Shown here: in pieces, positions 43,101 to 55,500 of the stretch
How the letters are laid out: each line of letters starts with the position of its first letter
How positions within the stretch are numbered: position 1 is the first letter of the stretch
Source: Auanema rhodensis
Taxonomy: Eukaryota > Nematoda > Chromadorea > Rhabditida > Rhabditidae
DNA: 64,000 nt
Direction: 5' to 3'
NCBI GenBank assembly: GCA_964057225.1
Contig: OZ059895.1
Location: 6,448,001-6,512,000 of the forward strand
Notes under the pieces: model-generated
Database searches by the model: none
Told to the model about the DNA's origin: nothing
Seen by the model: only the letters and a program-made list of their open reading frames with translations
Position numbers and translations under genes: made by a program

Positions 43101-45264
43101 GTGAATAGCTGTCTGCGTTTCTTTAAAGCAGGGAGAACCTGAATAGCTCGTCAATTTTCATCATACAATTTCACTGGCATCCTCTATTAAATATATTGAT
43201 TTCATTTAGTTGTACAGTGTACCCCTTAAGTTCGAGTTTTTAAACTTTGGACAAGTCAATCAGATGTAAAATTTGCTCTGCGCCATCAACGTCCTTAAGA
43301 AGACTGACAATGATTACGTCAGACCTTCGGTAATTACAATTGTGCCTTTTGACCTAACAAGAAGAGTCCGTCAAAAGATATTGAATAACAACTCCCCCAA
43401 TAAAATGAAGATGAAAAACTATTGTGTAGATGTAGAAAAAGATTAAATAGGTCCCAGCATGCCTTCTTTTTCTTTAAAAAGTTGAAAATAGAAGTATTAT
43501 TATTTCGATTCCACAGAGATTCATAGAATCTTATTAGTCGTACTTAAATACTTTTTTTTGGTTTCTAATTCACTACAGTCTGCGAAACGCAGGCTTCGAA
43601 ACAGCAGTGTTGAATTCAGCCCCCCTCTCCTTTCTGTCGGTCCCTCGCGCCCGCTCTCCAGCAATATGACGACGGAGTGAATCGGCTGGGCAGCAGAACG
43701 AACCGAATAAACGAATAGCGAAATAGCATGGCAATTGGGTTAAACGCAGATGGTGCGAGACGAAGATAGAATGGGCAATGGTGGAGGGCTATAAACTGAA
43801 GGGTGCTTTAGACTGTGCGCCTAATGAAGAGGACATAGACGGCTAGAAAAACCGCTGAAATATCTGACGAGCATGCGTCTAAGAGACGAGAGAGTGGTTG
43901 GATGGCTTAAGAAGAGCAGTGTTGAAATGAGAGAGCGGAGAAAACAAATATGCTGAAATATATGTTGTTATACAGAGACGATAGACATGACATTGCTCGA
44001 GAGAGTGAACATAACATGGATGGACCAGAGGTCCAAGAGCGGCACTTGGCCGTAAGGGGCTCCGGCCGGCGGGAATAATGCATTACGGGTATGCAAATTT
44101 GTCCATCTATCTACCAACGTCGACAGATCGATCATTTGAGTATGTGCATTGTGAAGGATAAGAACTAGGACTGACAAAAAGCTTAGAGTGAGTGAAAGAC
44201 AGACACGAAGACAATTTCCAGACATACAATAAATTCCTTCAAACAGATACAGCCAATTGGACTTGATGACGCAATCAGGTCCATGAATTACTGAATTGTC
44301 TACCAACTATCTAGGTTTATAATCAGAGATGATGACGACATCATTATTGATGACAACATCATCGAGTAGATCGTCCCTGTAATAGACGATCAAGTAGCTT
44401 GTTACTACATGCTTGGAACCCATATGGACACGGAGAGGATTAGTCTTCAACATTGACGTTATATTATTGGAATCATCGTCAACTCTAATGCCTAATGTTG
44501 CTTTAAACCTCTTCAAAACATGCAGCCTCTTCGAGTTCTTTTGCTGTTGAATGCTTGATTGCATTGCATAAATTCGTTTTATTCAGCTGACGCAGCAAAT
44601 TACAACATTATTAGCTGATGAGAAGTAGTGAAACCAACGTCAAGGGACGCATAGCTTATAACAGATTTCGATGCCTAGTGACGGATGATATGCGGGCTCA
44701 TGAACAGTGAGTACGATGTGTCCTATTCGATAATTCTTTCAATCCAATCAGCTATTCAGTACAATCGCCCTGTAATATTTGATTGAAGTGGCACAAAGTC
44801 GTCCTAAAACTGCTCCATTGTCTCACCGAGCCGATAAAGGTCACTGAATAATCGCGCTCTAGTGCACAATTTATGCGTGACCCCTATGAGTTAGTATGAA
44901 AGGAGTTTGTCCATGAGGGAAGTCAAGTTATACCAAACTCATAGTAATTGAATGGTAAATTGCAGTTGTGCCAAAGAATCTCGTCCTTGGCAACACCAAA
45001 AAAACGGAGAACACTATGAAATAAGTTCTGTTCGACAAAACTTAATAAATATGCTTCAAACAAAATTATGAGCAATTACACCTGGATGGGAATCCCTTAA
45101 TAGCTACAAGAAACAGAAAACCCGAATACCTTGTCCATTTTCAATCGTTTTCATGTAACTATCGTTACTGCAGCCCCTCGATTGAACGGTGTTGTTGGGT
45201 AACACTAGTTCTGATTGACAGAAAATGCAAAGATTGCACTTTACTTTCGGAATAGGTCCCGTAT

Positions 45265-45399
45265 TTTTACGTAATTCCGAATAGCATAAGCACCCCGCTG
45301 TACTGTGAAGACGGTTATCGTGGAAACTGGAAAACCGGTTGATTTCTTAATGCGGTGAGGTGATGGACATTCAAGTAAAATATTGTGAAGCAATTTTAA
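45265..45399 (-). repeat. Right copy of the 140-bp inverted repeat pair
   Basis: Reverse-complement partner of 40021-40160. The sequence between the two copies encodes no recognisable transposase, and no clear target duplication was found at the outer borders. Confidence 0.85.
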
Positions 45400-46415
45400 C
45401 TAGCTTGTATTGAATGCAATAATTGAATAAATAAAAAAATATTAAAAATGAAATCTTTATGAATCTTCCACTATATGTCTGATAAAAGAAACATACAATT
45501 GTTAACAATTAAAAAAAACTGGAGCTGACGTTGAGACTAGAACCAAACGGCAGTATGATAGCCAACTCCAGAAGCTGAGGACGCGGAGGGATGATAATGC
45601 TTGATAACAGCGTTAAATTTGTACAATGGTACATAATTAGAAAGTTTGGGTTTGAACGGGTTTTCACCCTTAAGAGGCACACGAACGTAGACAACACACA
45701 CGATCAATTGGACCGTAAGATTTTAAAATAGCGTACATATTTAAGTTATATTTATGTATACGAAGCAAAAACGTGAAGCTAACACGAAAATATTGAAAAA
45801 GACTCGTGTTATATTATATTATATGAATACTTTGAAAGAAATAGAACTCTGAAAAGGGTAGAATGTGAAAAGAAGAGACTGAGAGAAAGAGATAGAGAGG
45901 CAGAGGGAGAAGAAAAAAGAAAAAACACAATAAAACTAGAAAGACGCTAGGGCAAGGCGACTAAGAAACGGACCCGGAAAGGGGTGAGCTGGCTCATTAA
46001 ACTGTATGAGTTAGCTCACAACACTCAAAGAAGAATCTTATTAAAAATGTTTAAAGGAAATAATAGATAAACAGGAAGAAAAGAAGAAGAGAGGAGGGAG
46101 AGAGAGAAAGAGAGGGTAAGTGTGGTCAAGACAATCCTGAGTATCAAAGCTTTGAAACAATACATAGTTAAAATATAAGTTAGGAGGCTTAAAATGAAGA
46201 GAAGATAAAATAGAATGTGTTCTTGAGAGTCGATGATAAAGATGATTAATGGATTAATCACCGGGAATCATTTAGATATTTCGAATCGGTTGACCAATTT
46301 GATATTCTACGGTTATTTGTGTTAAATGTGTTCCCTTGACTCCTATGAATTCAGATGAGAATAAGATGGAAACGCTGAATTCGAGCAGTGCAATGAAGGG
46401 TAATTTGGGTAAGAG

Positions 46416-49327
46416 CTATTCGACTAGTACGACCTTCTGCTGATCGATATCCACCCGACAAACAGGACATTTCTTATTGTAACCGAGCCAACGATCAATG
46501 CAGCTGACGTGGAACTGATGTGTGCAGGCTAGATTCCTAATTTCTTCACCCGTTTCGAATTCGCACTGACACACAGTACAACGTTCTTGTTCTTCTTCGG
46601 GAACCTGCAATGATATCAATTAGAATCTGAAGTTATCCAAAAATAAACTTACATCAACGTCCTTGATAAACTGATTTTTTTCTGTATACTTTTCAATCTC
46701 CTGAGAGTTAAGGCCAACAGGTTGTGGTTCTGAGTTTGGAGGAGCAAACATGTGATGACGTTCCAAGATGGGCCTATCCATGATGAGCTCAGATGGTACA
46801 ACATTCACTAGCATTGTGTTGAGCTCAAATCCAGCCTGAAGTCGCAACAACCGATCTGCACGAGTTCGAGAGATATCGCGACTTACCGGTGTGACTCCTG
46901 CAGCCGTTCGACTGGGAAGTAGGAACAGTGAGTGTGAGCGAGGCAGTAACCGACTGAAAATTTGTTGATGCTGGAGTTGCTGTTGAAGCTGTTGCTGTTG
47001 GTGTTGCTGATGTACTTGCTGTACAGCAGCCGCAGCAGCTACAGCAGCTACAGAAGGATGCTGGTGAGGTTGAGTCGGGGCAGATTGAGCTTGATGTTGA
47101 TGTTGATGCTGATGATGGTGATGATGAGCTTGTTGTTGATGTTGTTGCACATAGAACTGTTGCATTTGGTTGGCCATCATAGAATCATAACGGAACTGTT
47201 GAACTTGTTGCTGCTGAAGTTGCTGTTGAGCCGTCAGTTGAGACATGAACGGCGTAGTTTGAGCAGCAAGGAGAAGAGAGGAACTAAAACAAGGAAATTG
47301 AGAAAAAAACATAAGCTTCAATACTCACGAAGTGGATATGTGACCATGACCACCACTAGAAAGGGGGCAATGATTACAGAAACACTGAGCGCATGCTGGA
47401 CAGCGTTGGCCTGGAGTACATCCAGGACAGGCATGAGTTGATGGCACTGTTCCTGTGACAAGTTGAGAGGTAGATGGAGTGCTTTCTTGCTGTTGAACTT
47501 CAGCTCGAATTGCCTGGAATATATAATTATTAAATTGAATCTAAATGCTAAATATATTCACCTGAATTTCACGAGATCCATCGCTCGCTACACGACGTAG
47601 TTTAGCAGGCCGTTGAGTGATAGATTCCAAAGATTGTTGTACCCGTGCTGGAATTGGTTGCCCACGCTTCATACGCATGGTCACTGAACGAGCTGGATTT
47701 GGCAAGGATGGGACATTACTTTGGCGTGTCATCTGAAAATATGAAATTATAAAAATGCATTAAGGAAGGGAAAATAAAGAATGTGTTAGGAACCCCGGAA
47801 ACAACAAAAATCAAAAAAATCGTTTTATGCAGCAGCAATCGACAGACAGTTTCAGATAGGAAAAGCAGGGTACGTGGATGACAAGCTGTGCAATTGGTGA
47901 TCAATAGCAATTTAGGTCTTAAAGGTCAGCAATCACTCATAGAATAACATACTATCAGTTCTTCAAAATGTCCTCACAACAGCAATGAACATAGTCAGAA
48001 AAGAAAACATCAAACAATGGAGTATAATAGACATTATCATCGTTAGAATAGCATACAAATTGGTCTGCTACGGGACCCCCGTACAAAACTGTGAATAGCT
48101 ATGCAAGCGTTTATTCACTCTTGTCGCTCTTGTTCCCAGTCTCATTCAAACCTGTTCGATAGCTATGACAGTGCCAGACTGTTGCAGGGCAAATAAGCTG
48201 CTATTCTTATTAAAATGAAAACTGGGGAGAATAAGCAATAGTAAACGGGTACATTTTCACAAACAAGTAGAAACAGTAAGATTTCAAAATGTTACCAACC
48301 TCTATCGCTTCCCTCCTCTGTTGGTTAGCCGCTGTCTGCTGAATTGCAGAGGTAGCATGATGAAGAGCTCGAGCTTCGGCCGATGTCTGTAATGAGAAAA
48401 TATAACTAAGATACATGAAAAAAAATAAAAAACAGCTTATTTCTAAACCGTAAGTGAACAAGAACGAACCTGAGTGTTTGTCACAACCTGTTGCGTAGCT
48501 TGTTGATTAGCATTAGGAGCTGAATAGCTAGAAGATGCTTGTCCATATGCAATCGGTGTTTGATGAACAGAGCAAGGATTGTTAGTTGTAGAATACATCA
48601 TACACGTCTGACAGAAAAAAGGCTGAAATTGTCAAAGTTATCGATCGTTAGCGGTTTCATCGTGTAATCAGCTGAATCATCTTCATCTTCTCTCAGTCAG
48701 CATTCAGATTATGATCGACCATATGGGCCTGGTTAACAAACTGATTGAGCAGAAGAGGATGACAATTATCCAATCTGATAGTATCTCCGTCTTATGTCGG
48801 CTCTTTAGTTGTCTTTTGCCTCATACGACAATTTTCTGCATCAATAATCCACGGAAAATCAGTAAATTTTCTATCGTTAAGATTATTGAGCATTTTAATA
48901 TTTTGTAAAAATATGGCGAAAGTTATTGTAATTTTGTACAACGTAACGAACCAAGTAGAAAGCTGGTTTCCAGAAATCGATTGAAAACGATCAATATTGA
49001 ATAAAAGAAAACAAATAAAATTTCGAAATACTTAGTGTATCAGCAAAAGAAAATGTCAAAATCAAATTTGAAAATGAAGTACTGAGCCCGAAGACATTAT
49101 TAAAACTAAATGTAAAAGCTTACCGGAGTAATGACACATTGTGAAACTGCTGAAGGATTGGGAATGACGAGAGGCGCCGTTGAATGATACATCATAATAT
49201 CGACCGGGAGGTAAGGAGGCGCAGTTGGGTAGCCAGCTGGTACCTGGGCCGGCCGAGCCCCGGAAATCTGTTGTGGGAGCGTCGGTCGGATACTGATAGA
49301 GGCGTGAGGTGAGGTCTGTGAATCCAT
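46416..49327 (-). CDS. RING-H2 E3 ubiquitin ligase (RNF38/RNF44-like)
   Basis: Eight exons (49124-49327, 48470-48607, 48300-48386, 47562-47732, 47329-47513, 46887-47283, 46653-46835, 46416-46604) give 517 residues. The C-terminal RING-H2 finger spans Cys464-Cys504: CTVC, CTHQFHVSC, CPVC in the C3H2C3 order, preceded by LNSQEIEKY. This resembles RNF38/44-type ligases, which transfer ubiquitin from an E2 to substrates. The N-terminal two thirds are low complexity: Pro/Ser/Thr-rich, then Gln/His tracts (QQLQQQQ, HHHHHQHQHQHQ) and a Cys cluster HACPGC...CPAC. The 51-bp intron at 46836-46886 is a multiple of three and stop-free, so retention would insert 17 residues. An acceptor GTGTTATAG at about 49443 indicates an upstream 5'-UTR exon. 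The exact subfamily is uncertain. Confidence 0.85.
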
Positions 49328-52300
49328 TTGTGACGTCTCAGAGACTGTATCGGTGATGGAAAGCGAACAATCTGACGAGCTGCGTTTGGTTCAGCGATGA
49401 TAGACCTCGACAGCGTCGTCGCTCGGCTAAAGAGCGCGTCACCTATAACACATGGAGCATGAGAATGAAGATAAACACAGTTACGATTCGAAATAATGAC
49501 GATATTAAACGACAAAAAAAAGAAAAATTGGAACGAGAATTCAATATCTAAATGGTTGCAAAAAGAAATCGTAGTTGCATCGTTTGTGAAAATAGCTGAC
49601 TAGAAGACGGACACACGCCATCACGGTGGCCATGAAGAAAGCGGAACGAGCACATCGATAGATGGTATTTCAAATGTCATATATGAGCGTAGAGACCATG
49701 AAATGTGAAAGCAATGAAACAGGCAGAGGTTTACGATGACTTTGCTGACGCCGTGGAACCAGCAACTAAAAGCAAGATAGAAGCCGAAATAACGAAGACA
49801 TGGATAATATAATACGAATGACGCACAGACGGGTCCGTCTGTACAATTATTAAATGAAAAAAATCAATAATTTGCTCAAAAACAGGCTGAATCTGCTGTT
49901 GCCGGTGAAGAGAACATAATGCCCCGTCTCCCAGTCAACTTCAGTCACTACATCAGGCTTCTTAAGCTGGAGATGCAAGTACAAAAAGAAAATTTCATAA
50001 AAAGAAAATTACAAGAGAAATAGAATTCGATTAAAAAACTACAAGACTAGATTTCTTGTCTTCAACAGCACTGTTGATGAAAATAAGAATAAGAAGAACT
50101 ATAAGAACTGATTAGCTAGTTGCAAGTGGCGATATAAAGCAAGAACGCGTGAGTGTCCTTCATCCACTAAATCCGGAATAACGAATAACGAGGCTCAATT
50201 AGATCTCAGGCTCTAGGAAGAGGTCGCAATGAAGAATCTCGGATGAACAGAAGGGCCGCAGAACATAGTCAAATGAGTTATAATGAATCTGAAATGCCGA
50301 CATATGCGGTACGGGAAGAAGAGCGAGCGTGCGGTAATTAGGACCCTCATGGGGCGAACAGAAGCAGAGGGTCAACAGCAGTGGTTCAGGGGCTCTGCCA
50401 GTTCGAAGATGGGCTATAGATAACACCAGATAAGGAATATATGGCCCTTCTTAAAAGGAGAAGAGAAAGAAGAGAAAGAAGAGAGAACGAAAGACAGATA
50501 GTCGGAATGAAGATATAGATATGTATAGTAGTATAAAAGATTAACTAAAGGATTAGATAAGTAAGAAAATCATTTACGAGCACAAAATAAAAATACAAAG
50601 AATATAGTAAAATTAAAACGATAATAAAAATTTTAAATTGAAGCAAATATAATAATAGTAGTAATAGCAAGTTGAATAACGAGTACTAGTTTAAATTAGC
50701 GTAGTGTAAGTAGTGAGAGCTAGTAGTAGTCGAAGTACAAGAACGAATATGATTATTGAAGAGACAGTTGTCTGTCTGTCTATCTGTCTGTCTGGGAGTG
50801 GTAAGAAGAGGGAGCGGAACGGAGTGAACGCTACGACGAGACAATCAATTGAGGGAAGGGACTGGGCAAACACAAGCCACGATGACTACGACGGCGAATA
50901 TGAAGAGAAAAAGGAGAAGGACCAGTAGCTGCAGCAACATAAGAACAGAAGAGAACGAATAGATGGGGAAAGGCTGTGCAAATCGATAATACATCAGATG
51001 CAATAGACGGCGTGCATAGAGGAAGACATGGAAAGAACGAATCGAAGATAAGGACATGAGAACGACGATGAGGGCGAAGGCAAACTGAGGAAGAACAGAG
51101 AAGAACGCAAAAGGACATTCAAAGGGCGTGGCTACACTTACAACGTGGCTGCATAGCAGCATTCCAATATAGCCACGAACAAACCCAACTAAGCTCACAG
51201 CTGATTCAACCAGAAAGTAGTTTAATACAGATGAAGTTACTTTGTCGGTAAAAGGTAAGATCTTTCGAACATTTTTTTTAATTCACCGACAAATTATTAC
51301 ACAAGTTAAGAAGACCTTCTTTGCTAAATCAACGAGAGATAGAGAAAAAGAGAGAGAGAAAGGGAGAGAGAGAACACTCTTAACTCAGCTGGTCACCAGA
51401 CCCTGAACCTGTCGTTATCGAGTTCTGCTATTCTTCTTTTGTATCTTGCATTAAACCCGAAAGGCTAGAGCAGATATTTCAAAGATGTACATAAAAAAAA
51501 TATATTTATATAAAATAATAATCCAGAAAAAAGAAAACCTTTGCAAAATAAGTCTGCTTATTTAGAATCAGAACAGAAGAAAACAAGGCAATGATAAAAA
51601 TGACGCCAAGAATGTGCATGGTCCACAATTCTCTATAGATGCCAGTATTGATAATCAATACATTATATGCATGGGCTGTCATAAGGTATGCTTCGAAATA
51701 TTTATACTTTTTAGTTTTTAACAGGTAAAAGCCGTCAATTTCCCTCTGAAAGAGAACATATGTCTATAGCTATTCTGTCAAACAATCGATAGTATCCAGA
51801 CCGATAAAAGATTAAAAAGAAAATATTTTGAGCTAGTACAGCTGAAAAGCAAGCTTTATAAGGGTCTAGCTGATCTCGAACACACAATAACTAGTAGTAC
51901 AATAGCTCTCATCCGACTAGGCCGATCAGCCAACTAAACTAGAAGCAATCATCTCATCTGAATATTTATCCTGTCCCGCACCCATAACACTGTTGGATTA
52001 TGTTGAGCTGTTGGGCCATGTATAGTGTATGTCATTCCTCTACAACTATACATCGTATCTTTTAAGGAAAATGAATGGTTGAGTACTACAGCCTGTTTTC
52101 ATTCTTCTGTTGATAGTGATTACCTGCTGTTACCTGGACCTACGAATACTTGAAGGGACGTAAACGAGCTCATATACTTTAAAACATAAGCGAGGATAGA
52201 AGAGAAGTGAATGCAACCATTCTGTTTCTGCAGAACAAATAAATGAATTCGTTCACGTTAAGGGGTTTCATAGAAAAAAAATATGTGTGAAAATATAACA

Positions 52301-52351
52301 AAAAAGGGTAGATATCACAAGCGTACCTGTGAACATATCTGCGGGAGAGAA

Positions 52352-52426
52352 TATGTATGTGTGTATGTATGTGTGTATGTGTGTATGTATGTATGTATGT
52401 ATGTATGTATGTGTGTGTATGTATAT
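52352..52426. repeat. (ATGT)n / (GT)n compound microsatellite
   Basis: About 75 bp of TATG/TGTG tetranucleotide repeats, read directly. Confidence 0.93.
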
Positions 52427-52493
52427 GCAGCAGACGAGAATAGAGGCTAGACTGAATAACGATGAAAAAACGACATAACAACACAACAACAGC

Positions 52494-52520
52494 CACACAC
52501 ACACACACACACACACACAC
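52494..52520. repeat. (CA)n microsatellite
   Basis: 27 bp of CA repeat, read directly. Confidence 0.95.
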
Positions 52521-55500
52521 CCTCACATACACGCCAACATACCAGCAAGCAACCAAGCAATAAGCAATCAACCTGCGTTGAGCCGGTCCCCTTTCTCTCT
52601 TCTCTCCATTACAAGCAGACACATTGCTGTCATGGTAGCTATTACTGCTGTTTGTGAGGAAGAAATACGGAGAGGAATGAAGAGGTTGCTGTTGGAGAAG
52701 CAGGTTGACTACGCCGACAACAGACGCCAGATGACGTTGTCAATGTCGCCAACTTACAGCCAATGAAAGATCAATCGATAACAAACGTCAGTGGAGTTGG
52801 AATTATAGGAAAAGTAAGTAACAAAGAATTAGGGAGGAGCAATCTAGTGCTATTGGTAGTAGATAAAATCGATATAAAAATGAGGATAAGCGTCCTCAGA
52901 TGTGATGAACGATAGCGATAAGACATGGTTGATGAGAATTGGGCAGAGAGATAAAATACTACCAAAATATTAATAACAGTAACAGATTACCCGATATATA
53001 TCATAAAGAGGATAATAAAGATTTTCATAGAGTATACACAATTTAAGTGAATATTATTAAGAGCTGATGACTAACAATGCGTTATATTGCTGATATTGGT
53101 AAACCTAAGGCACATTTGCCTACATTGCCATTGTACCGCATAAACTCCCAACAGTATTACTTCCCATTTCACGTTAGTTACTATTTTATTTTAGCGTTAT
53201 TCGGTCTGAAACCACCAGAAGGACTAGCCGGCTAGTTCGGTGTCTAGCTGAGTGTCTGATGTCGATGTCGATGTTGATGATGATGACGGCGACAACGAGT
53301 ATGATGATGCTGTTGATGGGGAGGGGTCTATAGTGGCTGAGGCAGAAAGACGAACACGCACATGAGAAAAAGAATAAAAGATGGAATAAGAATGAGAGCG
53401 AAAGAGGAGTCAGACACGCATACATAGACAGTAGTTAGATTACAGGAACAATGCCTTCATTCAGCAGTCCGCACAGTTGGCCTCGGGGCCCGCCCTCCGT
53501 CCTCGGCTGCCTAGATGGACAAATGTAAGGAAGGAGAAGAAAAAGAAGAGAAGAATGGAGACCGAGAAGGAGACAGAGAGAGGCGATAGAGCTAGAAACA
53601 GGGCGAGTATGAAAAGAGACTAGGACGGCACACAGAACAAAAAGAAAGGAAGAAAAAGAACAATAGCAGAGCGGTATCCCGGAAGGTGATGCTGTTTTGT
53701 TCAGTACTCGTCGTTCCTTCTTCTGTCAACCTCACTGTGCTCCTCAATTTCTCTTTGATCATACATCCAAAGCATATAGATCGTGGTACACAGCTAAGTA
53801 AAAGGAACGAAAAGAATTCCAATAAGGTTAAAACGAAATGAAATAGTTAATTACAGTAACATAACGACAGAAGAATAGCTGTTTTCTTTTCATAGTGATC
53901 AGAGGCATTCGCAGATGTTGCTGCTGCCAGCGGGATGGAAGGCAGCCTGGTTACATCTAGAAGGTCGTTGGCCCTAACCGAAGAAAGCAGAAACGTCGAG
54001 ACAAATCACTAGGACGTCAGAAAAGTCACCTGGCATTATAAAACTACGCCAACATAGGGTGTTGCAGTTGAAGTTCAAGAATCACAAATATAAGTAGATT
54101 TGAAGTTTTTTGATAGCTGATTTCTATTCGGCTCGCAAAATATGAAAACGATACAATACTATACAACCTGTCCCGTATGCATAGCAGCCTGAATCACTGA
54201 ATTTGGCCTCTGGTCTAGCACTACAACCCTAGCCCAATCAACTGATCGCGCTTATCGATATCTAATCAGTTTGTGCTAAAGAAGAGAAGAGATGACGTTT
54301 ACGATCAAGAGAAAGGGCAAGTTCTGATGTTAGCGTACGCGATGAACCGAGCTCAGTGGGGACCGGCTGGCTGTGGCTAGCTTGAATACTACGACAATAC
54401 GCAGATAATGATATCCAATGATAATTAGAACAGGGTATGGTAAATAAGCTAAATAAGCAGATGATTCGCACACCTTTGTATTTCGTTAAATTGCAATATG
54501 ATAAAGAAAATAAGAAATATGGTGCTGTCAAATGCAAACAGGAATTTTTTCTACAGTTACTAGAACCCTTATTAGGCTTGGAATATCAGAAGAAATACAC
54601 AGCTATAGTTACTTCTGTATGCTTCTTGTTTAATGAATCTTCGAAAGCTCTTACAAGTTACTCGACGTCATAAAGAAATGCTTCACATAAACTCGCCTCG
54701 TGAACAGGACATGACTAATATGCAACCAATGATAGATGAAGACTATACGACTAAGCCTGAAGAGGAAAAGAGAAAACAGTCAAAAGAAAAACTAGCGTGA
54801 GGTGTGCTTTCAAATAAAAAACAGCGTGGAAGCTAACAAAAAAGTCAGTTTCCACGCTTATTTAGAGCAGATCGCATACGTAACAGAGCCTAATATGATT
54901 GCGAGCTTGCATCAAGGGTAAATAAAAATATATATAACAAAGTAAAAATTGGTAAATCAGCAAGAATAATCACAAACAATGTAAAAAATACACTGCACAT
55001 ATCATCTTAATGATGAAGTTAAACTCCTAGAAACATCAGCAGCGGTCTCAAACGAGACACATGAGAAAGAAACACACCAAGGGATCTCGCGCACTGCTGC
55101 ATACCGGTCTAGCGGACTGTTGCACTTGCACTTTCAAATCGAACTTTCCCAGTATGCATAGACCAGACAATAATAATTGAAAAATGAAGAGACGAAAAGA
55201 AAGAAAGAAAGAAAGAAAGAAGGGTTGAGTTGATAGGCGGATGAAGACCGACTAAAAGACCAGTTCGCTCACTAGCCCCTGAGGCAAATATAGAGCAGTT
55301 ATTTCGAACCAGGACACATGCACTTGAATACAACAAAAGATCGAAGTAAGTTATACAATGAGAGCAATGAAACATATTAAGATTGATCAAGCCACTAATC
55401 AGAATGCTATACAATACAAAAACGCAGCTTATCTGAGAGAATTAAGAGCATATAACTATAGACAGGGTAAATCATTAGAGAAGACAGAGCTAGGGAGACA

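Larger units (their letters stand above)
36697..46415. other. Long gene-poor region with repeats
   Basis: 9.7 kb between prefoldin 3 and the RING-H2 gene. It contains a (TA)n tract (37621-37676), a pair of near-identical inverted repeats (40021-40160 and 45265-45399), and GA-rich sequence at 45880-45930 and 46070-46115. No open frame shows homology, codon bias or consistent splice structure. The 147-codon minus frame at 41299-41742 is matched by open frames on both strands and looks like chance. Confidence 0.55.

Noticed and set aside
46962-47441. Leu/Met-rich plus-strand frame of 159 codons
   Set aside because: It is the antisense shadow of the Gln/His tracts in the RING-H2 gene.
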